Origin: CBDDKU01 sp965230375
GTDB lineage: Bacteria > Bacteroidota > Bacteroidia > Flavobacteriales_D > Cryomorphaceae
DNA: 64,000 nucleotides
Direction of reading: 5' to 3'
NCBI GenBank assembly: GCA_965230375.1
Contig: CBDDKU010000027.1
Coordinates: 62,001 to 126,000, forward strand
Every line of letters begins with the position of its first letter. Positions within the stretch are counted from its first letter, which is position 1. Below the pieces are notes generated by a model. That model saw nothing but the letters and a program-made list of their open reading frames with translations, had not been told where the DNA came from and searched no databases. Positions 60,538-64,000 of this stretch are shown here, one piece after another. The translations under genes and the position numbers were made by a program.

Positions 60538-61172
60538 AAATAGCTATAGCAGACGATCACAACTTAGTTAGAAACGGAATAGCCGATCTTCTTAAACACG
60601 AAGGGTTGGAAGTGGATTACCTTGCTTCGAACGGGAAGGAGATGTTAGACTATGCAGTCGACAATAACCCAGACGTTGTATTGATGGATATCAATATGCC
60701 GTTGATGGATGGATGGGAAGCGACGGAAGCGCTCAAAAATGAATGTCCAAATGTCAAAGTTATCGCTCTCAGCGTGCTAGATGATGATCTTTCGGTTATT
60801 AGAATGTTGAGGGCAGGAGCGAGGGGTTATCTATTGAAGGACTCCGAGCCTAAAGAACTGGTAAAGGCGATAAATACGGTTTACGATTCCGGTTATTACC
60901 ACACCGATTTTGTTTCAAGTAGACTGATGAAGGTGGTAACCGGTGGTGATACGAATGGTGAAGTCCATGCTATGGATGCGCTGACCGATCGGGAAATGGA
61001 GTTTCTCAAATTCACTTGCAGCGAACTAACTTACAAGGAAATTGCCGACAAAATGTTCCTGAGTCCCCGAACGATCGATGGCTATAGAGACTCCCTTTTC
61101 AACAAACTGAATATCAAGAGTAGGGTAGGTCTTGTGCTCTATGCAATCAAGCATCGTATAGTAGAAGTATAG
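60534..61172 (+). CDS. NarL/FixJ-type response regulator
   Basis: GTG 60534 overlaps the kinase stop (GTGA). The receiver has D7-D8 (IAIADDHN), phosphoacceptor D52 (VVLMDINMP), the serine in VIALSVLDDDLS and the lysine in GYLLKDSEP. The LuxR HTH follows: LTDREMEFLKFTCSELTYKE, then LSPRTIDGYRDSLFNKLNIK. It is phosphorylated by the single-helix kinase and would bind DNA. A strong terminator follows, so the operon of the membrane protein, kinase and regulator ends here. Confidence 0.92.
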   Translation: MKIAIADDHNLVRNGIADLLKHEGLEVDYLASNGKEMLDYAVDNNPDVVLMDINMPLMDGWEATEALKNECPNVKVIALSVLDDDLSVIRMLRAGARGYLLKDSEPKELVKAINTVYDSGYYHTDFVSSRLMKVVTGGDTNGEVHAMDALTDREMEFLKFTCSELTYKEIADKMFLSPRTIDGYRDSLFNKLNIKSRVGLVLYAIKHRIVEV

Positions 61173-61181
61173 AGCATAAAA

Positions 61182-61210
61182 AAAGGCTGCCAGTGGCAGC
61201 CTTTCGTATT
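61182..61210 (+). terminator. Rho-independent terminator
   Basis: AAAGGCTGCC and GGCAGCCTTT form a perfect 10-bp stem with loop AGT, followed by CGTATTTTT, 10 nt after the regulator stop. Confidence 0.85.
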
Positions 61211-61230
61211 TTTAAGAACATTGAAGTTTC

Positions 61231-62478
61231 TTATCTCCAATCTACTATTTCGTTCGCTTCGTACTCACCAGCTTCAAGCTTCACTTTCATGGCTTTGAAA
61301 GATTCGATCGTGTATTCCACATCTTCCATTTTGTGAATGGCTGTAGGAATCAATCGGAGCATGATGACATCTTTTGGTACAACCGGATAAACGACAATAG
61401 AACAGAAGATATTGTAGTTTTCTCTCAGGTCCATTGTAATGTTGGTTGCTTCACCGAGCGTTCCTTTTAGGAATACTGGTGTGACCGCAGAATTGGTAAC
61501 CCCAATATCAAAACCAGCCTCGGTCAATCCGCTTTGAAGGGCTTTTGCAATTCTCCACAGATTATCTTTATGCTCGCTCGAGTTTTGGATCATTTCCAAG
61601 CGCTTAATTGCTCCTGCTACGATTGGCATCGGCAATGACTTGGCGAAAGTCTGAGAACGCATGTTGTATCTCAAATACTCGATGATACTTTCATCACCTG
61701 CTACGAAGGCACCAATTGTAGCCATCGCTTTAGCGAAGGTTCCGAAGTAAACATCGATTTGATCCTGAACACCCTGCGCATCTCCAGCACCACGTCCATT
61801 TTCACCGATGGTACCAAATCCGTGTGCGTCATCTACAAACAGACGGAATTTGTACTGGTCTTTGAAAGAAACGATTTCGCGAAGTCTTCCTTGATCACCA
61901 GCCATACCAAATACACCTTCTGTAACAACGAGAATCCCGCCGCCGGTGTTTTCAGTCCAGTTCTTTGCGCGTACCAATTGCTTTTCGAAGCTCTCCATGT
62001 CGTTGTGCTTAAACACGAATCGCTTTCCTTGGTGAAGGCGCACCCCATCAACCATACAGGCGTGAGACTCTGAATCGTACACAATAACATCGTTTCGGTC
62101 TACCAATGCTTCAATCGCTGACTGGCAACCTTGGTAACCGTAGTTGAGCAAAAATGCATCTTCTTTTTGCATGAACTCCGCGAGGTTTTCCTCGAGTTGC
62201 TCGTGCAGCGAAGTCTGTCCTGACATCATTCTGGCACCCATCGGGTATGCCATTCCCCAGCGCGCAGCAGCGTCCGCATCTACTTGTCGTACTTCAGGAT
62301 GATTCGCTAAACCAAGATAATTGTTGATACTCCATACCAACACTTCTTTACCACGGAAAGTCATTTTGCGATCGATGTCACCTTCAAGTTTTGGGAAAGT
62401 GAAATAACCGTGAGATTCTTTCGCGTGTTTTCCTAGTGGACCTCTATTGTCCTTGATTTTATCAAATATATCTTGCAT
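61231..62478 (-). CDS. Alpha-oxoamine synthase (serine palmitoyltransferase / capnine synthase type)
   Basis: The 415-residue PLP enzyme follows the family pattern: SINNYLGLANHPEVRQ at the N-terminus, a histidine stacking site SESHACMVDG (H139), the cofactor aspartate in FVDDAHGFGTIG (D217) and the Schiff-base lysine in YFGTFAKAMATIGAFVAGD (K250). Members condense an amino acid with acyl-CoA. In Bacteroidota the homologous enzyme makes capnine from cysteate and acyl-CoA for sulfonolipids or 3-ketosphinganine from serine. The sequence alone does not tell the substrate; capnine is my first guess because this lineage commonly has sulfonolipids. It is divergent from bamD. Confidence 0.85.
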   Translation of the reverse strand: MQDIFDKIKDNRGPLGKHAKESHGYFTFPKLEGDIDRKMTFRGKEVLVWSINNYLGLANHPEVRQVDADAAARWGMAYPMGARMMSGQTSLHEQLEENLAEFMQKEDAFLLNYGYQGCQSAIEALVDRNDVIVYDSESHACMVDGVRLHQGKRFVFKHNDMESFEKQLVRAKNWTENTGGGILVVTEGVFGMAGDQGRLREIVSFKDQYKFRLFVDDAHGFGTIGENGRGAGDAQGVQDQIDVYFGTFAKAMATIGAFVAGDESIIEYLRYNMRSQTFAKSLPMPIVAGAIKRLEMIQNSSEHKDNLWRIAKALQSGLTEAGFDIGVTNSAVTPVFLKGTLGEATNITMDLRENYNIFCSIVVYPVVPKDVIMLRLIPTAIHKMEDVEYTIESFKAMKVKLEAGEYEANEIVDWR

Positions 62479-62615
62479 AAAACGTGATATTCACATTTGT
62501 CAAAGCGCGAAAGTACTTCTTATCCACAACCTGACCAAAACTGGTGAAGTGAACATACCAACAATAAGCAGTTGTTAAGCCGCGTTAAACAGTTTTCGAA
62601 TCGTTCAAAAGGTGT

Positions 62616-62623
62616 TATCTTTG
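62616..62623 (+). promoter_or_regulatory. -7 element TATCTTTG of the bamD operon
   Basis: It is an exact TAnnTTTG match ending 13 nt before the GTG start at 62637, so transcripts would have a very short leader. Confidence 0.5.
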
Positions 62624-62636
62624 CGCCTTATTTTTA

Positions 62637-63431
62637 GTGTTGAGAGTATTCCTATATATATTCACCCTATTCGTTTTCGCTTCCTGCTCTGAGTATAACA
62701 AAGTACTGAAGAGCACAGATGTCGAGTATAAGTACCGTAAAGCGGTAGAGTACTACGAGGAAGAAGATTACAACAAGGCCTTGTCTTTATTTGACGAGCT
62801 CGGGACCATTTTGCGTGGAACAGCCAAGAGTGAAGATGTTCATTTCTACATTGCCGAATGTCATTTCAGACTGAGAGACTACTACTTCGCAAACTATTAT
62901 TACAAGAACTTCGCTAAAACATATCCAGCGAGTCCAAGAGCTGAAAACGCGATGTTTGCGAGTGCCTATTGCAGCTACCTTAACTCACCAAAAAGTAGCC
63001 TCGATCAAACCGATACTGAGCAGGCTCTTGATGAGTTTCAGCTATTCTTGAATCGCTATCCACGTACTACGCTGAAGGACAGCACCAATAAGATGATTGA
63101 TGAGCTAAGGTTGAAGCTCGAGCGCAAGGCATTTGATAATGCTAAGCAGTACTATCTCACAGAACACTACAAGAGTGCTACAGTGGCACTACAAAATATG
63201 TTGCGAGACTTTCCAGACAGCCCACACCTTGAGGAAATAAGGTTCTTGGTTGTAAAAAGCTCGTACATCCTTGCTGTAAACAGTATTGAGTCTAAAAAGG
63301 AAGAGCGATTAAACGATACGATAGAGTATTATCACAAGTTTATTGACCTCTATCCTGAGAGCGATTTCTCGAAAGATGCAGAGAAGTATTACTCTGATGC
63401 GATCAGGGAACTAGAAAAAATGAAATTCTAA
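62637..63431 (+). CDS. bamD: Outer-membrane assembly lipoprotein BamD
   Basis: The start is GTG 62637, with TTG 62640 as an alternative one codon inside. The lipobox FASC follows a short signal peptide (VFLYIFTLFVFASC), so the protein is lipidated. It is helical throughout, with TPR-like motifs: YRKAVEYYEEEDYNKALSLF, then YIAECHFRLRDYYFANYYYK, DEFQLFLNRYPRTTLK and IEYYHKFIDLYPESDFSKDA. This is the BamD pattern; it links BamA and other partners to assemble outer-membrane barrels. It is followed 14 nt later by the omega subunit gene and then by coaBC, the usual Bacteroidota order. Confidence 0.92.
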   Translation: MLRVFLYIFTLFVFASCSEYNKVLKSTDVEYKYRKAVEYYEEEDYNKALSLFDELGTILRGTAKSEDVHFYIAECHFRLRDYYFANYYYKNFAKTYPASPRAENAMFASAYCSYLNSPKSSLDQTDTEQALDEFQLFLNRYPRTTLKDSTNKMIDELRLKLERKAFDNAKQYYLTEHYKSATVALQNMLRDFPDSPHLEEIRFLVVKSSYILAVNSIESKKEERLNDTIEYYHKFIDLYPESDFSKDAEKYYSDAIRELEKMKF

Positions 63432-63445
63432 ACTATATTTGGAGC

Positions 63446-63778
63446 ATGAACTTCAAGAACACAAATGCGGCACGCACTACCGAAACGCGTAACGTGCAAG
63501 AGCTTGAAAAGCAGACCGGAAACATTTACGAAGCGATTTCAGTGATGGGCAAGCGCGCCAATCAGATTTCTGCCGAAATGAAAGAGGAGTTGACAGCAAA
63601 GCTTCAAGAGTTTGCTACTACTCAAGACAATTTAGAAGAGATTTTTGAAAATCGCGAGCAAATCGAGATTTCAAAATTCTACGAGCGTCTTCCTAAACCA
63701 CACGCTATTGCGGTGCAGGAGATGTTAGAAGATAAGATCTATATCCGACGTCCTGAATTAGGGCAAGAAGAGAACTAA
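63446..63778 (+). CDS. rpoZ: RNA polymerase omega subunit (Bacteroidota type)
   Basis: The 110-residue protein matches the RpoZ/RPB6-like subunit of Bacteroidota: NIYEAISVMGKRANQISAEM is the conserved omega helix with the KRA(N/R)QI core, then a helix LTAKLQEFATTQDNLEEIFE and an acidic tail. It helps to fold the beta' subunit. Its stop codon overlaps the next start (TAATG at 63776-63780), which supports co-translation with coaBC. Confidence 0.9.
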   Translation: MNFKNTNAARTTETRNVQELEKQTGNIYEAISVMGKRANQISAEMKEELTAKLQEFATTQDNLEEIFENREQIEISKFYERLPKPHAIAVQEMLEDKIYIRRPELGQEEN

Positions 63779-64000
63779 TGTCGCGGAATTTGCTCGCTGG
63801 CAAACGAGTTCTCCTCGGGGTTACGGGGAGCATTGCGGCGTACAAATCTGCTTTTCTCATTAGGGAATTTGTAAAATCTGGAGCCGAGGTACAAGTAATT
63901 TGTACCCCGGCTGCTTTGGATTTTGTCACCCCACTCACGCTTTCTACGCTCAGCAAGAGACCTGTACTCGTCGAGCTGATTAAGGACTCAGAGCACGGAG
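63778..64000 (+). CDS. coaBC: Phosphopantothenoylcysteine decarboxylase/ligase, N-terminal part (runs off window)
   Basis: ATG 63778 overlaps the rpoZ stop by one base (TAATG). The encoded 74 residues fit the flavoprotein CoaC half: GKRVLLGVTGSIAAYKSAFL is the FMN-binding start, then EVQVICTPAALDFVTPLTLS. The ligase half would lie beyond position 64000. The enzyme makes 4'-phosphopantetheine, an intermediate of coenzyme A. The order bamD-rpoZ-coaBC supports the call. Confidence 0.9.
   Translation, partial: MSRNLLAGKRVLLGVTGSIAAYKSAFLIREFVKSGAEVQVICTPAALDFVTPLTLSTLSKRPVLVELIKDSEHG

Overview
The window comes from a Bacteroidota chromosome, most likely a marine or aquatic Flavobacteriales-type bacterium. 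The evidence is: several secreted proteins ending in type IX secretion (T9SS) sorting domains of type A and one of type B; TonB-dependent receptors, one with an N-terminal carboxypeptidase-like domain; the TAnnTTTG form of the -7 promoter element upstream of several genes; the bamD-rpoZ-coaBC gene order; and a PLP enzyme of the capnine/serine palmitoyltransferase type. No rRNA, intact tRNA, CRISPR array or prophage was seen. One small transposase gene (REP-associated type) is present.

Layout. 1-9.1 kb: end of a TonB receptor, small hypothetical genes, a diheme cytochrome c, a MarR regulator divergent from a PLP decarboxylase with a palindrome between them, a sulfotransferase and two secreted proteins. 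9.2-24 kb: a DEAD-box RNA helicase, two adjacent His-rich lipoproteins (one NlpE-META), outer-membrane barrels, an MscS channel, a flavin reductase, a large secreted metalloprotease and Ohr. 24.3-28 kb: a GC-rich second DnaE-type polymerase, convergent with the transposase gene, which has a perfect palindrome inside its coding sequence. 28-33 kb: a TonB receptor plus periplasmic helical protein, then a LytS/LytTR-type two-component pair. 32.9-40.9 kb, all minus strand: an operon starting with a stand-alone LuxR-type HTH followed by three secreted proteins (two propeller genes carry frameshifts), then a NarL-type regulator with a TPR histidine kinase, a minimal T9SS type-B protein, a barrel and a TPR protein. 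41-50.6 kb: a 1507-residue secreted protein with six exact-length Kelch repeats, a twice-frameshifted acetyl-CoA synthetase, an Omp28-like T9SS protein and a DUF6134-like protein. 50.7-57.5 kb: two tandem paralogous barrels followed by a TraB/GumN protein, a methyltransferase, a barrel, a SIMPL protein, a thioesterase and a secreted protein. 57.6-61.2 kb: a tRNA-like relic, a LuxR-type regulator, and a membrane protein, kinase and response regulator cluster. 61.2-64 kb: the capnine-type synthase, then bamD, rpoZ and the start of coaBC.

How the genes work together. Most of the content is cell-envelope biology: proteins exported through T9SS, outer-membrane barrels, BamD for barrel assembly, a probable sulfonolipid synthase, and three two-component systems plus two extra HTH regulators that probably sense envelope or nutrient state. 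Four apparent frameshifts lie in three genes and look either like homopolymer or base-level sequence errors or like recent decay. I could not decide between these from sequence alone.
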